Notes under the pieces: model-generated
What the model was told of the DNA's origin: nothing
The model's input: only the letters and a program-made list of their open reading frames with translations
The model's database searches: none
Translations under genes and position numbers: made by a program
Origin: Erythrobacter aureus
GTDB lineage: Bacteria > Pseudomonadota > Alphaproteobacteria > Sphingomonadales > Sphingomonadaceae
Length of the DNA: 64,000 nucleotides
Reading direction: 5' to 3'
Assembly (NCBI RefSeq): GCF_003355455.1
Contig: NZ_CP031357.1
Coordinates: forward strand, 722,501 to 786,500
Shown here: positions 34,047 to 43,069 of the stretch, piece after piece
Layout of the letters: each line of letters opens with the position of its first letter
Position numbering within the stretch: the first letter of the stretch is position 1

Positions 34047-36257
34047 CTAGAGTTTCGCGCTACGCAGCCGCAGCGAATTGAGTACCACCGAGATCGAGGA
34101 GGCACTCATCGCGAAGGCAGCGAACATCGGGCTGATGAGGATGCCGAAGAACGGATAAAGCACCCCTGCTGCGACCGGCACGCCTGCGGCATTATAGACC
34201 AGCGCGAAGAACAGGTTCTGCCGGATGTTGCGCATCGTTGCACGGGCAAGCCGCCGGGCGCGGACGATACCATCGAGATTGCCCTTCACCAGCGTGATCC
34301 CCGCGCTTTCGATCGCGACATCGGCACCGGTGCCCATGGCGATCCCGACATCGGCCTGAGCCAGGGCGGGCGCGTCGTTCACGCCATCACCGGCCATGGC
34401 GACCTTCGCGCCCGCCTGCTGCAATTCGCGGATAATCCGTGCCTTGTCCTCGGGCAGCACGTCGGCACGCACTTCGTCGATCCCCAAACGCGCCGCCACC
34501 GCATTCGCCGTCCGCTCGTTGTCCCCGGTCGCCATGATGATCCGCAGGCCGAGCGCATGCAGGTCCTTCAATGCCGCAGGGGTCGTCTGCTTGACGGGGT
34601 CCGCAACGGCCACCAGCCCTGCCAGGGTGCCGTCGATGCTCACGAACATGACAGTCTCGCCATCATCGCGGCGCATTCCAGCTTTCTTCTGCGCGCCATC
34701 ATCGCGTTCAACACCGATCAGATCGAGCATGGCGGCGTTGCCGAGCGCGACCGCCCTGCCGCCAACCGTGCCGCGTACACCTTTGCCCGTGACCGCCTCG
34801 AAATCCTCGGCGGTCTCGGTCGCGATGTCGCGTTCCTCGGCGCCTCGCACGATGGCCTCGGCGAGCGGATGTTCCGAGCCGCGCTCGAGAGAGGCGGCAA
34901 GCGCCAGCACCTCGTTCTCGGTGAACCCTGCCTGGGGGAGGACTCCGACCAGTCGCGGTTTGCCCTCGGTGAGCGTACCGGTCTTGTCGACGATCAGCGT
35001 GTCGATCGTCTCGAACCGTTCCAGCGCTTCGGCATTCTTGATCAGCACACCCACTTGGGCGCCGCGCCCGGTGGCGGTCATGATCGACATCGGTGTCGCG
35101 AGCCCGAGCGCGCAGGGACATGCTATGATGAGCACCGCGACCGATGCCACCAGCGCATAGGCCAGTGCCGGAGCCGGGCCCCAGGCCGCCCAGGCGATGA
35201 AGGCCAGTATGGCGATCGCGATCACTACGGGTACGAACAGGCCGGCCACCTTGTCGGCGTATTTCTGGATCGGCGCGCGCGAACGCTGGGCGGCGGCAAC
35301 CATCTCGACGATCTGTGCCAGCATCGTGTCCGCGCCTACGCGCCGCGCTTCGATTACCAGGCTGCCCGTGCCGTTGATCGTCGCGCCCGTTACAGCGTCG
35401 CCAACGGTCTTTTCAACCGGAACGGGTTCGCCGCTGATCATGCTTTCATCGATCGAGGAACGGCCTTCCGTCACGGTGCCGTCGACCGGCACTTTCTCGC
35501 CCGGGCGCACGCGCAGCAGGTCGCCGACCGCGACATGGTCCAGCTCGATTTCCTCTTCCGTGCCGTCAGGGCGGATCACGCGGGCGGTTTTGGCGGCGAG
35601 GTCGAGCAGGGCACGAATGGCCTTGCCCGTCCCCTCGCGCGCGCGCAGCTCCATCACCTGACCCAGCAGAACCAGCGTGACGATCACCGCTGCGGCTTCG
35701 AAATAGACGCCGACATGGCCTTCGGCATTGCGGAACCCGGCAGGAAATATCCCGGGCGCGATCACGGCCGCCACGCTGAACAGCCAGGCGGCGATAACGC
35801 CCATGGATATGAGCGAGAACATGTTGAGGTTGCGCGTAAGGAAACTGTTCCAACCGCGTACCATGAACGGCCAGCCGCTCCACAGCACGACCGGCGTGCC
35901 CAGAACTAATTCAAGCCACAGCGTTCCTCGCTCGCCGAGGATGTCCCGCACTTCGGGAAAGCCGAGATATGGCGCCATGGTGAGCACCAGCAGCGGGATG
36001 GTCAGAACCGTGCCAATCCAGAACCGCCGGGTGAAGTCGACCAGTTCGGGATTCGGCTCGTCTACGGCCATGGCGGCCGATTCCAGTTCCAGCCCCATAC
36101 CGCATAGCGGGCAACTGCCCATGCTGGTGCGGCGCACCTCCGGGTGCATCGGGCAGGTCCAGACCGGACCGTCGTAACCGACGGGAACTTCGTCGTAACG
36201 CCCGTCGGTGGATGCAGGTGTGTCGTGGCCTTGATGGCAACCGGAATGATCGCTCAT
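34047..36257 (-). CDS. copA: Copper-exporting P1B-type ATPase
   Basis: A 736-residue P1B-ATPase. An N-terminal heavy-metal-binding domain carries CPMHPEVRRTSMGSCPLCGM (residues about 35-54). The membrane metal site is ACPCALGLATP near 381, the phosphorylation site is DKTGTLTEGKP near 424, and the hinge is GDGVNDAPALAQAD near 622. The CPC motif and this N-terminal domain fit Cu(I) export from the cytoplasm. ATG 36257 overlaps the DUF5676 stop (ATGA); the frame continues upstream to 36407 but that would overlap DUF5676. No classical GMxCxxC domain is present. Confidence 0.93.
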   Translation of the reverse strand: MSDHSGCHQGHDTPASTDGRYDEVPVGYDGPVWTCPMHPEVRRTSMGSCPLCGMGLELESAAMAVDEPNPELVDFTRRFWIGTVLTIPLLVLTMAPYLGFPEVRDILGERGTLWLELVLGTPVVLWSGWPFMVRGWNSFLTRNLNMFSLISMGVIAAWLFSVAAVIAPGIFPAGFRNAEGHVGVYFEAAAVIVTLVLLGQVMELRAREGTGKAIRALLDLAAKTARVIRPDGTEEEIELDHVAVGDLLRVRPGEKVPVDGTVTEGRSSIDESMISGEPVPVEKTVGDAVTGATINGTGSLVIEARRVGADTMLAQIVEMVAAAQRSRAPIQKYADKVAGLFVPVVIAIAILAFIAWAAWGPAPALAYALVASVAVLIIACPCALGLATPMSIMTATGRGAQVGVLIKNAEALERFETIDTLIVDKTGTLTEGKPRLVGVLPQAGFTENEVLALAASLERGSEHPLAEAIVRGAEERDIATETAEDFEAVTGKGVRGTVGGRAVALGNAAMLDLIGVERDDGAQKKAGMRRDDGETVMFVSIDGTLAGLVAVADPVKQTTPAALKDLHALGLRIIMATGDNERTANAVAARLGIDEVRADVLPEDKARIIRELQQAGAKVAMAGDGVNDAPALAQADVGIAMGTGADVAIESAGITLVKGNLDGIVRARRLARATMRNIRQNLFFALVYNAAGVPVAAGVLYPFFGILISPMFAAFAMSASSISVVLNSLRLRSAKL

Positions 36258-36532
36258 GCCGGATACCGCTTTGCGAAGAAACGATAGAGCGGAACGCCGA
36301 TCAGGGCGATATACCAGCCATAGGCAAAGACACAGATCAGACCGGACAGGAATGCTGTCCAGGTCAACCATTCGAAACCTGGCAGGAGAGGCGCCCAAGC
36401 CGTCCACATGCGCATTGCGTCCGGCATAAGGAGGCCGAAGCCAATACAGATCAAGTAGGAAATCGCGAGGAAGGTGGAGATCGTCCAGCCCCAGCGCGAT
36501 ATTGCATTACCCATTGTTTCCTGAATTGCCAT
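36254..36532 (-). CDS. DUF5676 small membrane protein
   Basis: A 92-residue protein with two membrane segments (residues about 16-36 and 55-80) and the layout of DUF5676 proteins, which frequently sit next to copper ATPases. Its stop overlaps the ATPase start, so it is probably translationally coupled to it. It may be an accessory subunit; function is not established. Confidence 0.75.
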   Translation of the reverse strand: MAIQETMGNAISRWGWTISTFLAISYLICIGFGLLMPDAMRMWTAWAPLLPGFEWLTWTAFLSGLICVFAYGWYIALIGVPLYRFFAKRYPA

Positions 36533-36648
36533 GTCAGCCCCCTTGCTAGCGTGACTTCGTATCGTGTCTGCTTGTCCGGCCGGTGGCCGACGCGTCTTTC
36601 GCGAGAAGGCCGTGATCGGCCTCCTTGCCGCTATTCCGGTTCACCGCG

Positions 36649-37104
36649 TCAGCGATAGCTCGCATAGGTGCGGGTTCCCGACTTGCCGAAGGCAACGACC
36701 TTGTACGGCTGATAGTGCTGTTCGTGGCCCGGCGCTTCCATGCCCGGTGAGCCAAGCGGCATTCCCGGCACGGCCAGGCCCGTAACGCCCCTGGGTTTCT
36801 CTTTCAGCAAACGCTGGATCTCCTTGGCCGGGACATGGCCTTCGATCACATAACCGGCCACTGTCATCGTGTGACAGGACGCAAGGTCGGCGGGTACGCC
36901 TCTAGCCTTTTTGACCTGCACCATGTCGGCGCGGTTGACCACCGCTATATCGACCTTGAGCTTGGCCTCCATCTGCTCGGCCCATTTGTGGCAGCAACCG
37001 CAGTTCGGATCACGATACATGGTGTAAGTGGCAGCCTGCGCCGCCTGCGACAGGGCTGCGAGCGACAGTGTGGTTGCGACCGCGAGGGACTTGAGCGTTT
37101 TCAT
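36649..37104 (-). CDS. DUF411 periplasmic metal-binding protein
   Basis: A 151-residue protein with a signal peptide (MKTLKSLAVATTLSLAALSQ, ending AAQAA). The DUF411 metal-binding motif is MYRDPNCGCCHKW, with Cys 35, 37 and 38. Later it has SCHTMTVAGYVIEGHVP and VPGMPLGSPGMEAPG. DUF411 proteins are periplasmic copper-binding proteins linked with copper resistance. ATG 37104 was chosen for the signal peptide; the frame continues upstream to 37257 and would overlap the DUF2231 gene. It lies 19 bases after DUF2231 on the same strand. Confidence 0.88.
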   Translation of the reverse strand: MKTLKSLAVATTLSLAALSQAAQAATYTMYRDPNCGCCHKWAEQMEAKLKVDIAVVNRADMVQVKKARGVPADLASCHTMTVAGYVIEGHVPAKEIQRLLKEKPRGVTGLAVPGMPLGSPGMEAPGHEQHYQPYKVVAFGKSGTRTYASYR

Positions 37105-37123
37105 GTCTCGATCCTTGTTCTGT

Positions 37124-37759
37124 TCATAGTCCGAGGTGATTTGGTCCGAAGACCATCTCGCCACCGAGATAGCCCTGGTAAAGAATGGCGGCTGCGAGCA
37201 GTGCGAGAAGAGCGCGCAGGGGCGTCCGCGACGGTCGCGATGCCGCCCACCAGGCAATCAGCGAAACGATGGCGATCGCCGTGCCGTTCCACCGATGCAG
37301 GCCGAGCGTTTCGGACCTGTCGGTCAGGCGCCAGCCTGCGGCAAACCAGCCGAGCGCAGCAGCAAAGGTGGCGCCCAGGGCTCCGCCGGCGACAAGAACA
37401 CGAACGCTCGTTTCCAGTCCGAGAGCTGGGCGGGCCAGCAATACAAGCTCGGCGAGAAACGCCGTCAGGAGCAAGGCGATCGGGAAATGCGCGGCAAAGG
37501 GATGCAGGCGGCCAAGGACGTCGGAGAGGGAGAGGGACCTGTCCTCGACCGCCTGCGAGACGGCTGAGCCATCCAGCGTCTCGGAGGTTGTTGTTGCACC
37601 CGTCTCGATTGACGCCGCCGCCTCGCCATGCGTGGACGCCATAATTGCTGCCATTTCCGCGTCAGACATATCCTGCTGATGCGCTTCGTGAGCGAACGCG
37701 CCGGTGGCTGGACCCGCGAATAGCAGAGCGGCGAGAAGGGCGGAGAGAACGAGCTTCAT
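37124..37759 (-). CDS. DUF2231 membrane protein with His/Met-rich N-terminus
   Basis: A 211-residue protein with a signal peptide (MKLVLSALLAALLFAGPATG), a His/Met-containing periplasmic stretch (HEAHQQDMSDAEMAAIMAST) and a DUF2231 membrane domain starting at LGRLHPFAAHFPIALLL with about four helices. DUF2231 proteins are of unknown function and often occur with copper-resistance genes. It is the first gene of the leftward unit and is divergent from the CnrY-like gene. Confidence 0.8.
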   Translation of the reverse strand: MKLVLSALLAALLFAGPATGAFAHEAHQQDMSDAEMAAIMASTHGEAAASIETGATTTSETLDGSAVSQAVEDRSLSLSDVLGRLHPFAAHFPIALLLTAFLAELVLLARPALGLETSVRVLVAGGALGATFAAALGWFAAGWRLTDRSETLGLHRWNGTAIAIVSLIAWWAASRPSRTPLRALLALLAAAILYQGYLGGEMVFGPNHLGL

Positions 37760-37870
37760 GTCGAACAGTACGTGGGTGTACCAACCATCCCTCAAAAAAA
37801 TTGTTGAGTGTCAGTTCGGTGCCGCGCGTATAAAGGGCATGGAGAGCCTTTTCACGAAAGACCGAATACG

Positions 37871-38155
37871 ATGAGCGATTACGATCAGATCGACCAGGGC
37901 CTGAAAGGCCTTTCCCGGCTCACCGCTTCATCGCAAGCGAGTATCTCTTTCGATGCGGTGTGGGAGAGAGCCGGACAGTTACAGGCAAAGCACGAGGCCA
38001 GACAGCGCAGTGGCATGTTCGCGGCGCTCTTCGTGGTCGGGCTGGGCGCGGGCATGGGCGTGCCCCAGACAGCAGCGTTCGCCTCCGATGCTCCATCCAT
38101 CACTCTATCGGGTGGTGATCTGACGCCTTCTGCCCTGCTTCATGTAACGCGATGA
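37871..38155 (+). CDS. CnrY-like small single-pass anti-sigma protein
   Basis: A 94-residue protein with a cytosolic N-terminal half (about 50 residues), one membrane helix near residues 50-70 (FAALFVVGLGAGMGVPQTAA) and a short periplasmic tail (SGGDLTPSALLHVTR). CnrY has the same length, order and membrane layout and sequesters the sigma factor CnrH. It overlaps the CnrX-like gene by four bases (ATGA), and the ECF sigma gene follows. Sequence identity to CnrY is low by eye; the assignment rests on layout and position. Confidence 0.6.
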   Translation: MSDYDQIDQGLKGLSRLTASSQASISFDAVWERAGQLQAKHEARQRSGMFAALFVVGLGAGMGVPQTAAFASDAPSITLSGGDLTPSALLHVTR

Positions 38156-38592
38156 GCATAAAGCCCTGGCATCTCGCCATTGCAGTATTGCTGGCGGCTC
38201 TGGCCGGTTGCATCGGGGCGCTGGCGGCAGATCGGTGGATCCGTGCGAATGACGAGCCGACGCTGCACGAGTTCGTCCACGACGAACTCGAGTTGACCGC
38301 GGAGCAGAGCAAGCAGCTCGAAACCCTCGAAGCGGCCTATGCCGTGGAATACAAAGAACTGGAACTTGCACTGCGCGCCGCCAATGCAAGATTGGCGCGC
38401 GCCATGGACGAAGAACACGAGTTCGGTCCCGAAGTTGCCGCCGCTATCGACGAGGTGCATGCGCGCATGGGGGCCTTGCAAAAGGCGACCATCAACCACG
38501 TATTCGATATGCGCAAACTTCTGAACCCGGCCCAGCAGCAGCTGTTCGATAGGCATGTCGGAACCGCTTTAACGCGCGACCCGCGCGCTTGA
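38152..38592 (+). CDS. CnrX-type periplasmic metal sensor
   Basis: A 146-residue protein with an N-terminal membrane anchor (residues about 7-26) and a helical periplasmic domain of the CnrX / metal-resistance family. The metal ligands known in CnrX (H42, H46, E63, H119, M123) correspond here to H39, H43, E60, H116 and M120, all present with the exact spacing. In CnrX, metal binding signals to CnrY to release the sigma factor. It overlaps the CnrY-like gene and lies 9 bases before the ECF sigma start. The physiological metal here (Ni, Co, Zn or Cu) is not known. Confidence 0.85.
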   Translation: MSIKPWHLAIAVLLAALAGCIGALAADRWIRANDEPTLHEFVHDELELTAEQSKQLETLEAAYAVEYKELELALRAANARLARAMDEEHEFGPEVAAAIDEVHARMGALQKATINHVFDMRKLLNPAQQQLFDRHVGTALTRDPRA

Positions 38593-38601
38593 GAAGCCGG
38601 G

Positions 38602-39159
38602 TTGAAGCAGGAACCAGGCAGCGAAAAGGTTCTGGTCGAGCGCGTGCGGGAGGGCGATCGGCAGGCGTTTGCCGCGCTCATCCGTCCGCAATCCCAGCGG
38701 CTGATCGCCATGGCCAATCGGATGCTCGGCGCTTCGGCCCAGGCCGAAGAATGCGTTCAGGATGCCCTTGCGTCTGTTTGGGTGGCGCGCGCACGCCTTG
38801 ATCCCCAGCGTCCGTTTACGCCGTTCGTGACCACGGTTGTGCTGAACAAGTGCCGCGATCGGTTAAGGCGCCGTAAGGTCAAGGGTGTTTTCGGTTTTCC
38901 GGAGCAGATCGACGATTTATCCATCGCCGACGATACTCCCGATCCCGAAGCCCAGGCGATCGACCGGCAGAAGCTGGCACATTTGCGCGAAGCGCTCGAC
39001 AAGCTGCCCATGAAACTGCGTGAGGCGCTTGTCCTCGTGGCCGTGGACGAACGCAGCCAACGGGAGGCGGCGGATATTCTCGGCGTTAGCGAAAAGACCG
39101 TGGAAACCCGGGTCTATCGTGCCCGCAAGACTCTGCGAAAAAAGTTCGACCAAAACTGA
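38602..39159 (+). CDS. ECF RNA polymerase sigma factor (CnrH-like)
   Basis: A 185-residue ECF sigma factor. Region 2 spans about residues 15-80 (DRQAFAALIRPQSQRL, MANRMLGASAQAEECVQDAL), and region 4 about 125-180 ends in the helix-turn-helix SQREAADILGVSEKTVETRV. It probably binds the CnrY-like protein and is released on metal sensing, then transcribes the downstream multicopper-oxidase operon. The start is TTG at 38602 with GAGAAG upstream; no ATG is near. Genes on both sides are metal-resistance genes. Confidence 0.85.
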   Translation: MKQEPGSEKVLVERVREGDRQAFAALIRPQSQRLIAMANRMLGASAQAEECVQDALASVWVARARLDPQRPFTPFVTTVVLNKCRDRLRRRKVKGVFGFPEQIDDLSIADDTPDPEAQAIDRQKLAHLREALDKLPMKLREALVLVAVDERSQREAADILGVSEKTVETRVYRARKTLRKKFDQN

Positions 39160-39164
39160 GGGGT

Positions 39165-39191
39165 GGAACCGGCGAAAACGTAAGAGCGGTC
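39165..39191 (+). promoter_or_regulatory. Possible ECF-type promoter of the copper oxidase operon
   Basis: GGAAC at 39165-39169, 17 bases, then CGGTC at 39187-39191, resembling the GGAAC...GTC pattern of many ECF promoters. It lies 24 bases before the multicopper oxidase start. Weak evidence on its own. Confidence 0.3.
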
Positions 39192-39214
39192 AAACAGTCA
39201 GGGAAACCGCCTTC

Positions 39215-40963
39215 ATGTCCGCGCTCAGCCGTCGATCGTTTTTGTCGTCCAGTACAGGTGCCGTCGCCGCCACCGGCCTGCTTACCGCCATGCCCGCCTG
39301 GGCGCGTGGGGCGGTATCGGGCACCGTTGCGCGCAAGGGCAGCGACGTCTTGTCGGGCGAGCATCTGACCATGTCGGTGGCCGACACCCTGTTCACCACC
39401 GGATCGCGCCGAGGCCCGGGCGTTGCGGTCAACGGCACCATTCCAGGCCCGCTTGTCCGCCTGAAGGAGGGGCAGAACCTCGTTGTCGACCTCGTCAACA
39501 ACAGCACGCACGGAACGTCGATCCATTGGCATGGCCTGCTTGTCCCTTTCCTGATGGATGGAGTGCCCGGCGTCAGCATGGCGGCTGTCGAACCCGGTGA
39601 GACCTATCGTTACGAATTCCCCATCCGCCAATCGGGCACATATTGGTGGCACGCACATACGCTACAGGAACCGCTCGGTCATTACGGGCCATTGATCATC
39701 GACCCGGTCGAGCCCGAACCGCATCAGTACGACCGCGACTATGTCGTCATGCTCTCCGACTGGAGCGAGATGAGCCCGCACGAGATCATGAAGAAACTGA
39801 AAGTCGCGGACGGCTATTTCAATTACAACCAGACGACCTGGACCGACGATTACGATATGTCCGGCGAAGATCGGCGCATGTGGGCGCGCATGCGGATGAT
39901 GCCGACCGATATCTCGGATGTCAGCGGCGCGACCTATACATTCCTCGTCAACGGGCATGGCCCCGAGGACGGGCTGGAATATCTCTTCCGGCCCGGCGAG
40001 AGGGTGCGGCTGCGCTTCATCAATGGTTCCGCCATGACCTATTTCAATGTCCGCATACCGGGCACGGCGATGACGGTGATCCAGGCCGATGGGCAGAATG
40101 TCCAGCCGGTCGAAACCGATGAATTCCAGATCGGCGTTGCCGAAACCTATGACGTGATCGTCGAGCCGACGGCGCTCGCCCATGCGATCGTAGCCGAATC
40201 GACCGACCGGTCGGGCATGGGGGTGGCGATGCTGACCAGCCGTCCGGGTGCGAAGGCCCCAGTCCCGGCGCTGCGCAAACCGCCGCTGCTGACCATGGCC
40301 GATATGGGCATGGGCGGCATGGATCATTCCGCTCATGGCGGCGGGGATACTATGGGCGGTGACATGTCCGGCGAGGCCGCGATGGCAGGGGGAGCCATGA
40401 CAATGCGTGATACGTCGCGTCTGCCCGAAACCGTCAAGGTCGGCCCCGGTCTCGACATGGTCTCGGCAAATCCCGTCGACAGGATGGATTACCCCGGCCT
40501 TGGCCTGGAGGATGTCGGTCATCGTGTGCTCGACTACAGCCAGCTCGTCTCTCACAAACCGCATGCCGAAGTGCGCCAGCCGACCCGGCTGAAGACGCTA
40601 CATCTGACCGGGAACATGCACCGCTATATGTGGTCCTTCGATGGGGAGAAGTTCAGTGCCGTGACCGAACCGATCCGCTTTGCCTATAACGAGCGTGTTC
40701 GGGTGAAGCTGGTGAACGACACCATGATGGCGCACCCCATCCACCTGCACGGTCATTTCTTCGAACTGGTCAATGGCGCAGCTCCGGACCGCCAGCCGAA
40801 AAAGCACACGCTGACGGTCCAGCCGGGCAGCAGTGCGCAGTTCGATCTCACTGCCGACGAACGCGGCGACTGGGCGTTCCACTGCCATCTGTTCTACCAC
40901 ATGCACAACGGCATGTTCCAGGTGGTGACAGTACGCCCGCTGGCCGGTGGAGGCGCAAAATGA
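39215..40963 (+). CDS. copA: CopA-type multicopper oxidase (copper resistance)
   Basis: A 582-residue protein with a Tat signal (SRRSFLSSS), so it is exported folded. Copper-binding motifs are HWHG near residue 102, WWHAH near 143, HPIHLHGHF near 507 and FHCHLFYHMHNGMF near 555, giving type 1, 2 and 3 copper sites. A Met/His-rich stretch (MADMGMGGMDHSAHGGGD) is typical of PcoA/CopA, which oxidise Cu(I) in the periplasm. ATG 39215 was chosen for the Tat signal; the frame continues upstream to 39020. It overlaps copB by four bases and follows the ECF sigma gene. Confidence 0.95.
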   Translation: MSALSRRSFLSSSTGAVAATGLLTAMPAWARGAVSGTVARKGSDVLSGEHLTMSVADTLFTTGSRRGPGVAVNGTIPGPLVRLKEGQNLVVDLVNNSTHGTSIHWHGLLVPFLMDGVPGVSMAAVEPGETYRYEFPIRQSGTYWWHAHTLQEPLGHYGPLIIDPVEPEPHQYDRDYVVMLSDWSEMSPHEIMKKLKVADGYFNYNQTTWTDDYDMSGEDRRMWARMRMMPTDISDVSGATYTFLVNGHGPEDGLEYLFRPGERVRLRFINGSAMTYFNVRIPGTAMTVIQADGQNVQPVETDEFQIGVAETYDVIVEPTALAHAIVAESTDRSGMGVAMLTSRPGAKAPVPALRKPPLLTMADMGMGGMDHSAHGGGDTMGGDMSGEAAMAGGAMTMRDTSRLPETVKVGPGLDMVSANPVDRMDYPGLGLEDVGHRVLDYSQLVSHKPHAEVRQPTRLKTLHLTGNMHRYMWSFDGEKFSAVTEPIRFAYNERVRVKLVNDTMMAHPIHLHGHFFELVNGAAPDRQPKKHTLTVQPGSSAQFDLTADERGDWAFHCHLFYHMHNGMFQVVTVRPLAGGGAK

Positions 40964-41964
40964 TCCGCGCTTTCTTCCTTCTCGGCACTGCGCTGGCGGT
41001 TGGTACTTCGGCCATGGCGCAAGAGCAGCCGCACGCAGCACATACGATGCCCGCCCCGCAGTCCCCGCAAGAGCAGCCGGCGCATGACATGTCAGCCATG
41101 GATGTCGAGAAGGCAGCTTCGCAAGACCGCGCCAAAGACTCGGCGGCGCAGTCCGGCGAGATGTCGGCGATGGATCATGCCGCCATGGGGCACGGCACTA
41201 TGGCGATGGATTCGGCTATTCCCGAAACGGCCCCACCTCCCGAAGCATTCGAGAATCCCGGTTTCGCCGCCGATGCCTTTGTCGGCGCGGATGTGATGGC
41301 CGCCTCGCGCGCCGAAGTGATCGGTGAAATCCGCGGGCCGAAGGTGTTCTGGGTTCAGGGTGACCGGCTTGAATATCGGGCGCGCCAGGGCGAGGACGGC
41401 TATCTGTTCGATCTCCAGGGCTATTACGGCGGCGATCTGAACAAATTGTGGTTCAAGGCGGAAGGCGAGGGCGCCTTTGGCGAGGATATCGAAAGCGCCG
41501 AGTTGCAGGCGCTTTACAGCCGCGCAATCGCGCCATTCTTCGATGTCCAGCTGGGTGTGAAGCAGGACCTCACCGGTCCGGAGCGGACGCATCTTGCCGT
41601 CGGCATACAGGGCCTGGTTCCCTATGAATTCGAGGTGGATGCGGCGGCCTTCCTGTCGACCAAGGGCGATCTGACGGCCCGTATCGAGGGCGAACTCGAC
41701 CAGAGGATCACTCAAAGATTGATTCTACAACCGCGCGCTGAACTCTCGCTTGCCGCTCAGGACATCCCCGAGCTCGGAGTGGGCGCGGGCCTCGACAGTG
41801 TGGAGCTGGGAGTGCGCCTCCGCTACGAATTCGCGCGCGAATTCGCGCCCTATATCGGCGTCGACCAAGAATGGAAGCTGGGCGGCAGTGCCGATTTCGC
41901 CCGCCTTGCGGGCGAGGATCCCAGCGTCACCAACTATGTTGTCGGCATCCGTTTCTGGTTCTGA
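40960..41964 (+). CDS. copB: CopB/PcoB outer-membrane copper resistance protein
   Basis: A 334-residue protein with a signal peptide (MIRAFFLLGTALAVGTSAMA), a His/Met-rich linker (residues about 20-85, many MDHA repeats such as MDHAAMGHG) and a C-terminal beta-barrel beginning near ENPGFAADAFVGAD and ending GIRFWF. CopB/PcoB proteins sit in the outer membrane and partner the multicopper oxidase. The ATG overlaps the copA stop. Confidence 0.93.
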   Translation: MIRAFFLLGTALAVGTSAMAQEQPHAAHTMPAPQSPQEQPAHDMSAMDVEKAASQDRAKDSAAQSGEMSAMDHAAMGHGTMAMDSAIPETAPPPEAFENPGFAADAFVGADVMAASRAEVIGEIRGPKVFWVQGDRLEYRARQGEDGYLFDLQGYYGGDLNKLWFKAEGEGAFGEDIESAELQALYSRAIAPFFDVQLGVKQDLTGPERTHLAVGIQGLVPYEFEVDAAAFLSTKGDLTARIEGELDQRITQRLILQPRAELSLAAQDIPELGVGAGLDSVELGVRLRYEFAREFAPYIGVDQEWKLGGSADFARLAGEDPSVTNYVVGIRFWF

Positions 41965-41977
41965 GGAGAAGAACACC

Positions 41978-42478
41978 ATGCGAATTCTCACTATGCTCAT
42001 GATGGCGCAGGCCACAGCTGCCACGCCCGCGCTGGCTCAGGACCATTCCGGTCATGCCGCGCATACGCCGCAGCAGGCGGAAGTGGCTGCCGTCGGCCAA
42101 GCCACCCCCGAAGAGGCCCTCATATCCTTCCGCTCGGCGCTTGAAGGGCTGGATGGCGCGGCCATGACGCGGCTCTTTGCCGACGAAGCAGTCATCGTCG
42201 AGAACGGCAAGGCCGAAGGAACCTTCGCCGAGTATTTCGAACACCATCTCGGCCCGGAACTGAAAGCTATAAAGAGCTTCCGCTTCATCGAACCCACGAT
42301 CGATATCGTCCGCCAGGGTGAACATATGGCGATGGGTATGGAAACCTATCGCTACCGTATCGAACTGGCAGACGGCCGTGTGATCGAACGCCGCGGCAGC
42401 GCGACCTCCGTCCTGATGCACGATGCGGCGGGATGGAAGATCCTGCGCTATCACAGCAGTTCGCGCCCCGTTTCCTGA
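41978..42478 (+). CDS. NTF2-like (DUF4440/SnoaL-type) secreted protein
   Basis: A 166-residue protein with a short signal peptide (MRILTMLMMAQATAATPALA), a His-rich stretch (QDHSGHAAH) and an NTF2-like domain (EEALISFRSALEGLDGAAMT, ADEAVIVENG, WKILRYHSSSRP). Such domains bind small ligands or support enzyme activity; the role here is unknown. It starts 13 bases after copB and probably ends the copper operon; the frame continues upstream but the signal peptide supports ATG 41978. Confidence 0.75.
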   Translation: MRILTMLMMAQATAATPALAQDHSGHAAHTPQQAEVAAVGQATPEEALISFRSALEGLDGAAMTRLFADEAVIVENGKAEGTFAEYFEHHLGPELKAIKSFRFIEPTIDIVRQGEHMAMGMETYRYRIELADGRVIERRGSATSVLMHDAAGWKILRYHSSSRPVS

Positions 42479-42491
42479 TCGGGTCGTATGC

Positions 42492-42525
42492 CAGGCGCAT
42501 CAGTGCCGCCTGCCAAGCTGTTTTT
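42492..42525 (+). terminator. Weak candidate terminator after the copper operon
   Basis: A 6-base stem, CAGGCG at 42492-42497 with CGCCTG at 42507-42512, 9-base loop. TTTTT follows at 42521-42525 after an 8-base gap, longer than usual. It is the only hairpin plus T-run between the NTF2-like gene and the lipoprotein gene. Confidence 0.3.
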
Positions 42526-42670
42526 ATCCTGCTAGCGTCTTGTCGGCGTCAGCCCCTCGGACATTCTACGGTGTGGCGATCGGCGTTGATGGCCGCAATA
42601 CATCGTCGATCGTTGGACCTTTCTGAAGACCGTGATGGGAACCGGTTTCGATACGACAGGTTTTTGATTC

Positions 42671-43069
42671 ATGAGAACCAAGCTCGTCGCGGCCAGCGCC
42701 GCATCCGCCCTTTTTGCAACCCTTCTGGCAGCCTGCGGTTCGGCTGAAAGCGAATCTCCGGATAGCGAGGTCGCGATGGCCCCCGAAGCCACCGCCATGC
42801 AGGAAGACAACCCCGACCTCGCCCCCAATCCGGTGGAAACCAATCCCGAGGGCGATGCCGAAGCGCCGGATATCGCAGCCGAAAACTGCATTGAGGAACT
42901 GGCACGGATCGCGAACCAGCCGACATCGATTATCTCGGTGGAGCGTGTGGAGGTCGACCAAACCGGTCCAACCCACTTCCTGACGGTTGAAGGGGCCGCC
43001 GCGCCATGGGCGTGTAAGACGCTCCCGAATGCGAGTGTCGCGGAATTGTATTATACGCAGGAAGGCTAG
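42671..43069 (+). CDS. Hypothetical lipoprotein
   Basis: A 132-residue protein with a lipoprotein signal (lipobox LAAC near residue 22) followed by an acidic, proline-rich linker and a small domain (ENCIEELARIANQPTSIISV). No family recognised. It stands alone between the copper operon and the TBDR, about 190 bases after the former. The 296 bases after it, up to the TBDR start, show no recognisable element. Confidence 0.6.
   Translation: MRTKLVAASAASALFATLLAACGSAESESPDSEVAMAPEATAMQEDNPDLAPNPVETNPEGDAEAPDIAAENCIEELARIANQPTSIISVERVEVDQTGPTHFLTVEGAAAPWACKTLPNASVAELYYTQEG

Noticed and set aside
32598..35909. Very long rightward open frame (about 1100 codons)
   Set aside because: It is antisense to the permease and the copper ATPase, both clearly real; its Arg/His/Gln-rich translation is a high-GC shadow.
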